From Acidobacteriota bacterium (GTDB lineage Bacteria; Acidobacteriota; Holophagae; Acanthopleuribacterales; Acanthopleuribacteraceae), in NCBI GenBank assembly GCA_020439745.1, contig JAGQSC010000019.1, forward strand, positions 310,001 to 374,000: 64,000 nt of DNA. Reading direction: 5' to 3'. Each line of letters begins with the position of its first letter. Position 1 is the first letter of the stretch. A model generated the notes under the pieces. It ran no database searches. It had not been told where the DNA came from and saw only the letters and a program-made list of their open reading frames with translations. Below are positions 9,580 through 17,405 of this stretch, piece by piece. The translations under genes and the position numbers were made by a program.

Positions 9580-9606
9580 GCGGCGCTCCACAGAGCACTG
9601 ATCGAT

Positions 9607-9683
<77 letters not shown>

Positions 9684-9686
9684 GTT

Positions 9687-9755
9687 CAGTGGTCAGAAGT
9701 CAGAAGTCAGTGGTAAGTGTTCAGTTGTCAGGGGTCAGAAGCCAGCCTCTTGCGA
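9687..9755 (+). repeat. degenerate short direct repeats (GTCAGAAGTCAG-like)
   Basis: Starting three bases after tRNA-Arg, a stretch of roughly 70 bases is built of imperfect copies of a 7-10 base unit: GGTCAGAAGTCAGAAGTCAG, then GTTCAGTTGTCAGGGGTCAG. Units GTCAG, GTTCAG and GTCAGAAG recur. No coding potential is seen in it. Confidence 0.65.
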
Positions 9756-9816
9756 TTCCGGACCCAGTTTTTGGGGCAAGTGGCGTGACGAGAGGTGCGA
9801 TACGGCGGAAAGCCCG

Positions 9817-10106
9817 GTGGTGTTCATACGTTGGGTGCTGGCGCTTGTGCTCGGTGTTTTATCGCTCTGGATCATTGCGTTAAACCTGTCCACCATAATC
9901 CCCAAAAAGACAGGCAAACAACCGTCTTGGGTACCCTTGGTTGGCGGTTTGTCAGGCGTGGGTGCCTTTGCCTTTTTTCCCTGACCATCAACACCTACGT
10001 CATGTGGTCCCCTATTTTGTTGGACATGGGATGTGTCCCGGGCATTACCTATTCACTTATCTATTGGCTAGTATTAAGAAAGAAGGAAAAGACAGGGTCG
10101 CGTTAG
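9817..10106 (+). pseudogene. small membrane protein gene broken by a frameshift at a T run
   Basis: From GTG 9817 a hydrophobic protein runs in frame 1 (FIRWVLALVLGVLSLWIIAL, then GGLSGVGAFAF) to a TGA at 9982-9984. Immediately after CCTTTTTTCCC (9971-9981) a second frame continues smoothly with LTINTYVMWSPILLDMGC and YSLIYWLVLRKKEK to TAG 10104-10106. Together they make one small membrane protein of about 95 residues with three hydrophobic segments and a basic tail. The break lies in a run of six T, so either a real disabling mutation, a read error, or slippage is possible. GGCGGA about 7 bases upstream can serve as ribosome site. Its function is unknown. Confidence 0.6.
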
Positions 10107-10359
10107 ACCCAGCGCGAGACCAGTTAATTAAGCACCAGCATTCCCGCCAGAGGCGCGGCTTATACTTGGCCCCGGGTTTCAACCGGGTAGGGCAAGAAAA
10201 GGTCAACCAACCCCGGCCAGCGGTGATGTTTCGGATTATGTCGGCCAATTTGACTCTCAGCAGTGATTGTTACCTCCGCCGATGTCCAAAGCGTATCTAG
10301 TTGGCGGAAAACGTACATCCATAACCTCTGGCACTGATTTGACCGACGCCAATCGCATA
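10107..10359. other. intergenic stretch with a small hairpin
   Basis: No gene is supported here. CCCGG (10171-10175) and CCGGG (10183-10187) around GTTTCAA form a short hairpin whose loop sequence recurs at 12444-12463. The stretch ends at the operator of the toxin-antitoxin operon. Confidence 0.5.
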
Positions 10360-10378
10360 TGTACAATAACCTTGTACA
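10360..10378 (+). promoter_or_regulatory. operator of the yefM-yoeB operon (paired TGTACA)
   Basis: Two TGTACA hexamers (10360-10365 and 10373-10378) lie 13 bases centre to centre, embedded in the inverted repeat GTACAA..TTGTAC, 15 bases before the antitoxin ATG. TGTACA is the known core recognised by E. coli YefM. The position just upstream of AGGAGG fits autorepression by the YefM-YoeB complex. This is inferred from the motif only. Confidence 0.7.
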
Positions 10379-10392
10379 ACTAGGAGGCGGCG

Positions 10393-10683
10393 ATGCCCAC
10401 TGTAACAACCTATTCGGCGGCTAGAGCAACACTGGCCGCGTTATGCGATGAAGCAGTTTCAACCCGCGAACCCGTCATCATTCGTCGCCGAAACGCAGGC
10501 GATGTGGCCCTTGTTGCCGCAGATGAACTGGAAAGCCTCATGGAAACAGCACACTTGCTTCGCGCGCCCAAAAACGCGGAACGTTTGCTCACGGCCTTAG
10601 CACGCGCCCAGAACCAAGACACTGGGCCGTCAACAGTCGATCAATTGCGCGAGACTTTAGGCCTTGGCCAAGAAGAAGTGTAG
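10393..10683 (+). CDS. yefM: YefM/Phd-family antitoxin
   Basis: 96 residues. The N-terminal half has the Phd/YefM DNA-binding fold (TTYSAARATLAALCDEAVS, then PVIIRRRNAGDVALVAADELESL), a signature of this family. The tail is polar and probably wraps the YoeB toxin. It binds and neutralises YoeB and represses its own operon; the TGTACA pair lies just upstream. AGGAGG at 10382-10387 is a strong ribosome site. The gene overlaps the toxin start by 20 bases, so translation is coupled and antitoxin is made first. Confidence 0.93.
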   Translation: MPTVTTYSAARATLAALCDEAVSTREPVIIRRRNAGDVALVAADELESLMETAHLLRAPKNAERLLTALARAQNQDTGPSTVDQLRETLGLGQEEV

Positions 10684-10948
10684 GCAGGAGCCTCGTGTTG
10701 CTGTTTTCCAGCCCGAATTCGTGGAAGACCTGCGGTTTTGGGTGAAAACGGATAGGAAACTGGCCCTTCGAGCCTTGGATTTGGTCGAAGCAATTATGCG
10801 CGATCCATTCAACGGTATCGGCAAACCTGAGCCCCTAAAGTATTTGCTCTCAGGAGCTTGGTCACGACGCCTGACGCAAGAGCATCGACTCGTATATCTT
10901 GTACGTGAAGACCGGATCGACTTCCTCCAAGCCAGGTACCATTACTGA
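10664..10948 (+). CDS. yoeB: YoeB-family toxin (ribosome-dependent mRNA endonuclease)
   Basis: 94 residues, slightly longer than E. coli YoeB (84). It has the family blocks FVEDLRFW, DPFNGIGKPEPLKYLL, SRRLTQEHRLVYLV and the C-terminal ARYHY. The Glu and Arg of the GKPEPL and SRR segments, the EHR histidine and the terminal His-Tyr are the residues that make up the YoeB active site. The toxin cuts mRNA at the ribosomal A site when free of YefM. The start is TTG 10664 inside yefM; no better start exists. All catalytic positions seem intact, so it should be active. Confidence 0.93.
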   Translation: MAKKKCRQEPRVAVFQPEFVEDLRFWVKTDRKLALRALDLVEAIMRDPFNGIGKPEPLKYLLSGAWSRRLTQEHRLVYLVREDRIDFLQARYHY

Positions 10949-11517
10949 TGGACCACCAAACCATGTTAATCAACCGCCTGCGGACCTGTGACCTAGAATG
11001 GCCCGAATACCAAGCCCTCATGGACCATGTCGCAAAAACAACTTGGCAGCTTGTCAAAGACGAGAACTTGGGTAACTACTATGTCAGCAAGGATGAAAGA
11101 TTGTGTTTTGCTGCACCGGCACAACCCTTCACATGGCCAGATTGGCGACCTACATACGTTAGAACTCTATTTGGCATGAAGGCAGGTCATTATGAGATGG
11201 CGGGTGGGTACGCGGACAGGTTTGACGGCCAGCAATCGGACCCGTTGATGGTTTTTACTGGTGGCGTCGAGGATGAGTTATTCGGATACCCGCCCATTGA
11301 GATCTCATGTAACCTCTATCCTTTCCAGTCGAACATAAACGGTGCGCTGTTCCATGTGAGTCGTGAGGGAAATGTGATGGATCCCGATGCCTCAACGGGT
11401 GCCTTGAGTGTCCTAGACTCGGTGGAACAATTCAGTAGAAATGCCATCGTACAAGCGCTCAAAGGCAACGACTGGTTCTGTGCCTATAGACACTTAAACC
11501 TCGTCATCTTAGACTGA
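10948..11517 (+). CDS. hypothetical protein coupled to the toxin-antitoxin operon
   Basis: 189 residues. ATG 10948 overlaps the yoeB stop (TGATG), so it is probably translated by coupling. The protein is soluble, has many aromatic residues (WPEYQ, FTWPDWRPTY, NYYVSKDERL) and no membrane helix or signal peptide. The middle, GGVEDELFGYPPIEISCNL, suggests a compact beta domain. No family is recognised. A third gene in a yefM-yoeB operon is unusual; it could be unrelated cargo of the island. Confidence 0.65.
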   Translation: MDHQTMLINRLRTCDLEWPEYQALMDHVAKTTWQLVKDENLGNYYVSKDERLCFAAPAQPFTWPDWRPTYVRTLFGMKAGHYEMAGGYADRFDGQQSDPLMVFTGGVEDELFGYPPIEISCNLYPFQSNINGALFHVSREGNVMDPDASTGALSVLDSVEQFSRNAIVQALKGNDWFCAYRHLNLVILD

Positions 11518-11819
11518 CTGGAGCGACATACCCAGTCATGGAGCGTGACACCGTTAGTCGTTGACGATCTTTACTCGAGTTTCTTCGAAGATGAGCGCCT
11601 GTTTCCTGTCGGGACCGTTCAATTCGATTCCGCATTGCTGATGCGCGGCATCGACCACGAATGGCTTGCACGAACGCCATTTTACTGCGGGGAAACCTCG
11701 GACCATCATGGACACTGTCTGGTTTGAATGCCGCATTACCGGCCTCCATCTTGATCATCCACCCACCAGGATTGAGATCTGGAGCGGATCATCCTAAGAT
11801 GCGCCCAACGAGGTGAAAC
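11518..11819. other. 302-base gap without a supported gene
   Basis: A 60-codon frame from GTG 11545 is open, but it has no clear ribosome site and no recognisable similarity, so it is not called. AACGAGGTG at 11809-11817 near the end is the ribosome site of the next gene. Confidence 0.5.
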
Positions 11820-12422
11820 ATGGGTAGATTCTTACTAATTCTTTTGTCTTCAAGTATTGCTCTATGGGCAGGCAACATCACGATTAACAACAACGGCGCC
11901 ACGGTGGGGATTCAAGAAAATACCGGTAGTTCGTCCGTCAGAAGGGCCACAGGCCAAACGTTTATCGTGCCCACGCCCACCTCGGAAAGCCAATTGACCG
12001 AATTCACCCTGGAATTTGGTGGCGCACCCAGCGGGTTTGATTGCCGCGTCTACATCTATGAATGGGACGGTGTCGATCGACCTACCGGTGCCGCACTTTT
12101 TGACAGCGGCGCCATTCAAGTCAACGCCGCAGGAAACCTGAACTTCAGCGGATTGATGATTAACCTCACGCCAGGGACACCGTACTTGGTCATGATTACC
12201 ACCCAAGGTGTCAGCAACGACGCCAACAATGGCGCCATCCTCATGACCAATAACGGCAATGTGTACACAGACGGTTCCAACTGGGGACTCACGTCCACTT
12301 CCGCTACAGAAACCCATCTGTCAGAGGCTTGGGCGGAGGTGGCCGCAAACGCATTCGACATGGATTTTCTCGCCACCTTTGGCATGGTCCCCGTAGAACT
12401 GCAGTCCTTCTCCGTGGAATAA
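11820..12422 (+). CDS. secreted protein with PVEL..FSVE C-terminal tail
   Basis: 200 residues. A signal peptide (1-17, GRFLLILLSSSIALWAG) is followed by a beta-rich region resembling the choice-of-anchor/PEP-CTERM type modules that describe a time- or fluid-like trait (TGQTFIVPTPTSESQLTEF, DCRVYIYEWD). The last residues VPVELQSFSVE are shared in form with the protein at 40820-41332, which ends LPVELLEASVE. The tail may be a processing or sorting mark, but no hydrophobic helix or basic cluster follows it. Function unknown; likely exported to the periplasm or surface. Confidence 0.75.
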   Translation: MGRFLLILLSSSIALWAGNITINNNGATVGIQENTGSSSVRRATGQTFIVPTPTSESQLTEFTLEFGGAPSGFDCRVYIYEWDGVDRPTGAALFDSGAIQVNAAGNLNFSGLMINLTPGTPYLVMITTQGVSNDANNGAILMTNNGNVYTDGSNWGLTSTSATETHLSEAWAEVAANAFDMDFLATFGMVPVELQSFSVE

Positions 12423-12729
12423 GGCACGGCGTTCGCCTGCGGGCCCCGAGTTTCAACCCGGGGTTCCTCGCACAACGATCCAGGAGTACAAGCTTGACGT
12501 TTTTCGCCAACTGAACTGACTCGATTACTTTTTTAGAAATCTGGCATTGCTGCCAAAATTCGACCTTGGGGTAAACACAGAGAATCAAGTCACCATTTTT
12601 GCTAGCCAAAAATCGCAAATCCGCCTGAAAGCCAAGATGATGAGCCCCCATCTTGCAGCACCGGACGGTCGCTGATGCTCATTTGGCGTATTATGAAGCA
12701 AGACAGTATTTTTCGAAGCCGATAACTTC
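12423..12729. other. 307-base gap with a GC hairpin
   Basis: CCCCG (12444-12448) and CGGGG (12459-12463) enclose AGTTTCAACC, a hairpin 22 bases after the stop of the secreted-protein gene. It could slow transcription but has no T tract. Nothing else is recognised before the cyclase gene. Confidence 0.4.
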
Positions 12730-14358
12730 ATGACGTCATTCTTGTTGATCTATGCCCGCCAGGGACCTTTGTTGCAAACTGAAATGCAACAACCGCGACA
12801 ATGGGCGGAAGATCACGGGGTACCTGTTCAGGTATCCAGCGCCAACGACTTTGCCTTTGCGACCTTTGGCAGGCACAACACTGCCCAAATCGTCGACAAA
12901 CAGGGTGAGCTGGTGGGGTGGACGTCGCCGACAGGTCACCCGTTACCACAGCCAGATGTTCGTGGTTGGTATTCCGCGGTCCATACCATGCCGGAGATAC
13001 CCATGGCTTGTGTCCAGTTGTGTCGAAAACCCTTTTCCTTGTGGTTGGCTCGTGACCGTCTCGGGATTGCCACCCTATATTACCGTCTCACCGCTGACAG
13101 ACTTTGGGTATCGACTGAGGCGCGCTTGATCGCGATGGCATGCAACCGTTTCGATCTTTCGATCAAGGCATTGGTCTCCTGGGTCGCTGGTCGGTATCGA
13201 GACCATGAGCCACTGTTTGAATGTGTTCGTGGCCTTGAACGAGGCGTTGTAGTCAACCGAACGGATGACGAGGAAGGTCGAAGGCAATTACCCCTGCCGC
13301 CACAGAATCTGGGGATTCGCAAAAAAGAGGATGCCATGGCTGCGATTCGAGACCTATTGCGCAAGCAGTTGGTCCACAGCCTAGATCCCCATCACGTTAC
13401 CGGACTGCCCATCAGCGGCGGCATGGATTCATCCACACTCGCTGCTGTGGCTGTAGACCTCAAATCCGACCATCGTCTGGCGGCATTTGCTTATCGCTTC
13501 AAAACACTATCGAGTTGTGATGAGTCTGCGCGATCGGCCGCAACCGCAGCTGCGCTTAAGTTGCCTCTCACTTACATCGATTGCGAAGACAAGCCCATCC
13601 TAACCGAGCCCATGTATCCCGAACAATGGATTCCGGAAAACCCATTCGACAGTTGGAATCTCATTCACGAAGAGTCCCTACTTTGGCTCACGAGTCAAGA
13701 GGGCCACGTGATGTTGACGGGTCACGGCGGAGATTCCATGTTTAGCGGTATTCCGCCCACTTCGTTACGCGATGCAGCCTGGCGTCTTTCACATCGATTC
13801 GGCATCAAGAAGACGCCGCCCATCCCGTGGTTGACTGAAAAGGCCACAAAACTATTAGATCCAAACATGCCGGTAACCCTCACTAGACGGTCTCGCCAGT
13901 CGAATCTGGCATGGGATCGCATGGGAGGTGTCCGTCGGGCCGTTCATTGGCTGGAACGATTTGGCCGTTACTATGCCTGCCTTTATCGACATCCATATAT
14001 GAGTGAAGAACTGTTGCGCTTCTCACTGCAGATAGAACCCGACTTACTTTGGCTGGGTCGACCCAAGGGCTTAATGCGCCAATCCATGAAAGGGCTACTC
14101 CCCGACTCCGTCCTTCAATGCCTCGAAAAGCCGCATTTGAAAGAGTTCTACAGACGCGGACTCAAGCGAGCAGAACCGGAGATCGTTGCATTAATGGACG
14201 ATTCTCTGTTGGCTGAATATGGCCTGATAGAGCCAAAACGTTTCCTGCAGGCGTTTCGGCAGTATTTGGACGGATCCGAAGGTGGGATGCTGTTGTTTTC
14301 CATCCTTACGGAATTGTTTATTAGAAAAATTTCCGCAAATAGCACAACTATTCTTTAA
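12730..14358 (+). CDS. asparagine-synthetase-like lasso peptide cyclase
   Basis: 542 residues. The C-terminal half is an asparagine synthetase B fold with the ATP pyrophosphatase loop SGGMDSS (229-235) and GHGGDSMF (331-338, the GEGGDE-type motif). The N-terminal glutaminase-like domain has no Cys at position 2 (it reads MTSF), so it cannot release ammonia from glutamine, as in lasso macrolactam synthetases (McjC/LasC type), which adenylate an Asp or Glu side chain of the precursor and close the ring. The 53-codon lasso-type precursor gene 71 bases downstream supports this role. The leader-recognition protein and the transglutaminase-like leader peptidase usually found beside it are not in the window. 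Confidence 0.85.
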   Translation: MTSFLLIYARQGPLLQTEMQQPRQWAEDHGVPVQVSSANDFAFATFGRHNTAQIVDKQGELVGWTSPTGHPLPQPDVRGWYSAVHTMPEIPMACVQLCRKPFSLWLARDRLGIATLYYRLTADRLWVSTEARLIAMACNRFDLSIKALVSWVAGRYRDHEPLFECVRGLERGVVVNRTDDEEGRRQLPLPPQNLGIRKKEDAMAAIRDLLRKQLVHSLDPHHVTGLPISGGMDSSTLAAVAVDLKSDHRLAAFAYRFKTLSSCDESARSAATAAALKLPLTYIDCEDKPILTEPMYPEQWIPENPFDSWNLIHEESLLWLTSQEGHVMLTGHGGDSMFSGIPPTSLRDAAWRLSHRFGIKKTPPIPWLTEKATKLLDPNMPVTLTRRSRQSNLAWDRMGGVRRAVHWLERFGRYYACLYRHPYMSEELLRFSLQIEPDLLWLGRPKGLMRQSMKGLLPDSVLQCLEKPHLKEFYRRGLKRAEPEIVALMDDSLLAEYGLIEPKRFLQAFRQYLDGSEGGMLLFSILTELFIRKISANSTTIL

Positions 14359-14364
14359 TCCAAC

Positions 14365-14393
14365 TTGATCGAAATTGACATGTGTTCTATATT
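14365..14393 (+). promoter_or_regulatory. sigma-70 promoter upstream of the lasso-type precursor
   Basis: TTGATC (14365-14370) and TATATT (14388-14393) are spaced by 17 bases. Transcription would start near 14400, about 30 bases before the precursor ATG. A separate promoter would let the precursor be made in excess over the cyclase, which is common for RiPP clusters. Confidence 0.6.
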
Positions 14394-14429
14394 TTAACCA
14401 AATAAAGCACTGATTATGATGTGAATAGT

Positions 14430-14591
14430 ATGACTCAATCAAATGAAACTCAAATTCGGGATAAAAAGGCGCCCTACGTTAAGCCGGAATGCATCAAGTT
14501 GGGCACGATTGAGCAATTGACCAAGGGACCTCAAGCTGTCCCCTCCGACACGGATTCGGCAGGAATCCTTGGCGGAGGAGGAACTTCCTGA
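14430..14591 (+). CDS. lasso-type RiPP precursor peptide (53 aa)
   Basis: The peptide has a leader with the lasso recognition pattern: Tyr16-x-x-Pro19 (YVKPECIKLG) and LGTIEQLTKG (24-33). Thr31 is at position -2 to Gly33, the usual lasso cleavage rule. If cut before Gly33, the core is residues 33-53 (21 residues): Gly at 1, Asp at 8, further Asp at 10, and a Gly-rich end (GGGGTS). Gly1 and Asp8 would give an 8-residue macrolactam ring. The core has no bulky plug residue apart from Ile14 and Leu15. The start ATG 14430 lacks a good ribosome site; GTG 14421 in frame is an alternative. It ends 5 bases from the convergent surface-protein gene. Confidence 0.75.
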   Translation: MTQSNETQIRDKKAPYVKPECIKLGTIEQLTKGPQAVPSDTDSAGILGGGGTS

Positions 14592-14595
14592 ATCA

Positions 14596-17109
14596 CTAGT
14601 TCGCTTGCGACTTGCGCAGCCAGATGGCGCACAAGCCCAAGCCGATCACAAGCAACACCAATAGCGCTTCACTAAGAGTGGGCACGGTGATGGTCTGACC
14701 TAATACCGTAAATGTGCCGGTGGCGGTCACCACATAACAGGTGTCTGTTGTACCCACGACACCAGGCACAACAATCACACCAGACGGTGGGATGACAACA
14801 CCTGCTGCTAACAACACCCACTGACCCGTATCCGAAGTGCAATTGGAATCGTACAGATCGAAAATGCACCCAGGCACCCCGGTCACGGTGACAGCCCCGC
14901 CTATCTGTACATCTATCATCACAGGACCACAGGCAACCTCATCGTCAATGTTGGTGCACATAACGTCTTCCACCTGTAACGCCGTGAAGGCATGGTATAG
15001 AGGATCGTTGCTGGTTGGATCACCCGTGTCGATGGTGTACACCTGATCACCATCGGCAATTGCATCATCCACACCGGTCACCGTTACGGTCTGAGCCACG
15101 TTCCAGTTACCTGCCGTAAAAACCAACATAGCCACATCCGGCACCCCTTCCAATGGATTGGAGCTGGTGATAGGCAGGGTTACGTTGGCAGTGGGTTCTG
15201 AATCCAAGACTACTGTAAAGGTGTCTGAGGGGCCCATAGGATCTTCATATGTGACCAATCCGCTGGTGGGGGTCACGGTGAACCCCGCCGTATCGGCATC
15301 GTCGAGATTGATACAACTCACATCAGCTGGGTCGATTCCGTCATAGACCATATCCACGCTGGATGCAGGAACGGTCACGGCGAAGTAATTCACGTCACCG
15401 TCATCGATAAAGTCGTTCTGGCCTGTGACCATGACATTCTGCGGTGTATCCCAATTACCTGACGTGAAGGTAACACTAGCCAAAGACAGCAACCCCTCAC
15501 TCACATCACTCGAAAAAAGATCGATGGTCACATCAGCCGTGGGTTCTGAATTCAGGACCACTGTAAAATTTACCGCTGCACCCGCTTCCGTGGTTTGAAG
15601 CGGCTCAACGCCTCCTGGGGTCACTGTAATGCCTGCCGTGTCATCGTCAAGCACATTCACGGCAACGTCGATTACATCTGCGGCGCCTAACGCATCATAG
15701 ACGGCATCGCCCACCGAGGTGGGATCTCCAGTGATCAGCATCACATTCATATCACCGTCGTCAATATCATCATCAACGGGTGTCAGAGTAACCATTACTG
15801 GAGCTGTCGAGCCACTCGGTAACACGACGTTTGCTGGCACAGTGAATTCTGTGATGTCTGCTGAGGACAAGGGGACCGTTACGTTATCGGTGGGTGCCGT
15901 GTTGGCATTAACGGCAATCATGGTTGTTGGGCCCGCTTCATTCAAAGAAACCATGAGCGGACTGACCGTGATTCCTGCAATTTCATCATCGAAGTTGGTG
16001 CCTGTGACATCGGGTGGATCAATTCCTGAATAACCTGCATCGCCGGACACGACCGGACTCAACACAGCAGTAAACATCACATTGCCATCGGCAATGGCAT
16101 CGTCCACCCCACTTAGAATCACGGTTTGAGGTATGTCCCAATTGGCCTGATTAAACACCAGTGTGTCCATTGCCATGCCGTTCACCACCATCTCCCCCAC
16201 ATCGCTGGAAGAGATGTCAATGGATACGGTGTTACCGCCCAAAGGCGGTGCTGTCAAAACCACATCAAACGAAGATGCACCGCCCGCCTCGGTCGTGTTC
16301 ACATTCACAGTGGGCATCACCGAAACGCCGGCCGTCAACTGTGTTCCCGTCAACGCAAAGGCAAAATCGTGCTCGTTGGGCGTGGCATTGGGCGGTGCCA
16401 CCATGTTACAGGTTGTCACTCGCGCACCCCAAGCCGCAACGCAAACGCCTGAGAATAATGGGTCAGTCTGCATCCAGGCACTTTCAAAACCCACAATCGT
16501 ACCGGTATCCGGCGCCGCTGATGACTCAGTCCAGCCCCACTGACCCCCTACAAACACGTCCATATTCGGTTGCAAAACCAACCAGTAGGTACCCGCCACT
16601 AATAGGACGCCGTTCCCAGGCAAATCCACGCGAAAATCACCAGTCCCCACATCTGTATAGCTGGCGTTTTCGTAGGCATAAATCGCGCCAGCTGATAGAT
16701 TTGTGGTATCGGGAAGACTGCCCGAATTACCAAGAATATACACATTCACCGATTCCGCTGGCCCGGAACCGCCAAAATAGGAACCTCTCACTTCAACTGA
16801 GGTAATCTGCCAGGCCCGCTGTGCGGTGCTGATTACAAAATCATCGGCTCCGGCCGTAGCAAATCCCGCGGGAAGACCTGTCATCCCGCCCGTGACCGTA
16901 AACTGCTGTACAGATATCGCCCATGAAGGGGTCGCAATACCAGAAAACGTGCTGAACAAAACAGATCCATCCGTGAGCGGTGGCACGCTATCGTCCACGC
17001 CTCCAGGCTGTAATGTTACTTGAGCGAATAGCTGTCCCGAAAGCGCTAAAATCATCACAAGAATCGTTCGAAAACTTCGGTGGGTCAAGAAACACCCCCT
17101 CTTAGCCAT
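14596..17109 (-). CDS. secreted Calx-beta repeat protein with IPTL-CTERM anchor
   Basis: About 837 residues from ATG 17109, which gives a clean signal peptide (TILVMILALSGQLFAQ); the longer frame upstream adds 46 doubtful residues. After a ~220-residue N-terminal domain come four tandem Calx-beta-like repeats of about 110-120 residues, each with AGITV.P, a SS.V.E turn, VTGVDDAIADG and a closing ...NIDDE or LDDDT. A Cys-containing domain precedes the C terminus VPTLSEALLVLLVIGLG..AIWLRK, the VPTLSE-helix-basic IPTL-CTERM sorting signal. The repeats probably bind Ca through Asp-rich loops. Likely a surface or adhesive protein processed at the envelope. No exosortase-like gene is in the window. 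Confidence 0.87.
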   Translation of the reverse strand: MAKRGCFLTHRSFRTILVMILALSGQLFAQVTLQPGGVDDSVPPLTDGSVLFSTFSGIATPSWAISVQQFTVTGGMTGLPAGFATAGADDFVISTAQRAWQITSVEVRGSYFGGSGPAESVNVYILGNSGSLPDTTNLSAGAIYAYENASYTDVGTGDFRVDLPGNGVLLVAGTYWLVLQPNMDVFVGGQWGWTESSAAPDTGTIVGFESAWMQTDPLFSGVCVAAWGARVTTCNMVAPPNATPNEHDFAFALTGTQLTAGVSVMPTVNVNTTEAGGASSFDVVLTAPPLGGNTVSIDISSSDVGEMVVNGMAMDTLVFNQANWDIPQTVILSGVDDAIADGNVMFTAVLSPVVSGDAGYSGIDPPDVTGTNFDDEIAGITVSPLMVSLNEAGPTTMIAVNANTAPTDNVTVPLSSADITEFTVPANVVLPSGSTAPVMVTLTPVDDDIDDGDMNVMLITGDPTSVGDAVYDALGAADVIDVAVNVLDDDTAGITVTPGGVEPLQTTEAGAAVNFTVVLNSEPTADVTIDLFSSDVSEGLLSLASVTFTSGNWDTPQNVMVTGQNDFIDDGDVNYFAVTVPASSVDMVYDGIDPADVSCINLDDADTAGFTVTPTSGLVTYEDPMGPSDTFTVVLDSEPTANVTLPITSSNPLEGVPDVAMLVFTAGNWNVAQTVTVTGVDDAIADGDQVYTIDTGDPTSNDPLYHAFTALQVEDVMCTNIDDEVACGPVMIDVQIGGAVTVTGVPGCIFDLYDSNCTSDTGQWVLLAAGVVIPPSGVIVVPGVVGTTDTCYVVTATGTFTVLGQTITVPTLSEALLVLLVIGLGLCAIWLRKSQAN

Positions 17110-17405
17110 AATATTAGAAGGCAATAAATTAATACTATTATTAATAGCACATGTGCGTTTTGATGTCATGCAAGAATTGCTTAATTGAAATCTAGGCCGC
17201 AACAAATCCAGAATCAAGTCATCACGCCAATTCACGCGTTCATGCATCCGTCAATCCGAGCCTATCGCACAATTGAATTCCCAAGGCGGATCGTACCGAT
17301 GAAGATGCGCCTGGTGAAAGAACAGACCCTTCGTTCAAATGCTGAGATCGGCAATCATTGCCCCTTTTTCCGATACTACATGCAATACTGCATTGAGGAG
17401 GTTCT

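Noticed and set aside
9684-9816. CRISPR-like array after tRNA-Arg
   Set aside because: Repeat units are 5-10 bases, irregular and without spacers; no cas genes are near.
11545-11727. 60-codon plus-strand frame from GTG
   Set aside because: No ribosome site and no similarity; the gap is short enough for chance.
16161-16805. Long plus-strand frame inside the Calx-beta gene
   Set aside because: It is a shadow of the repeat-containing gene on the other strand, with biased composition.
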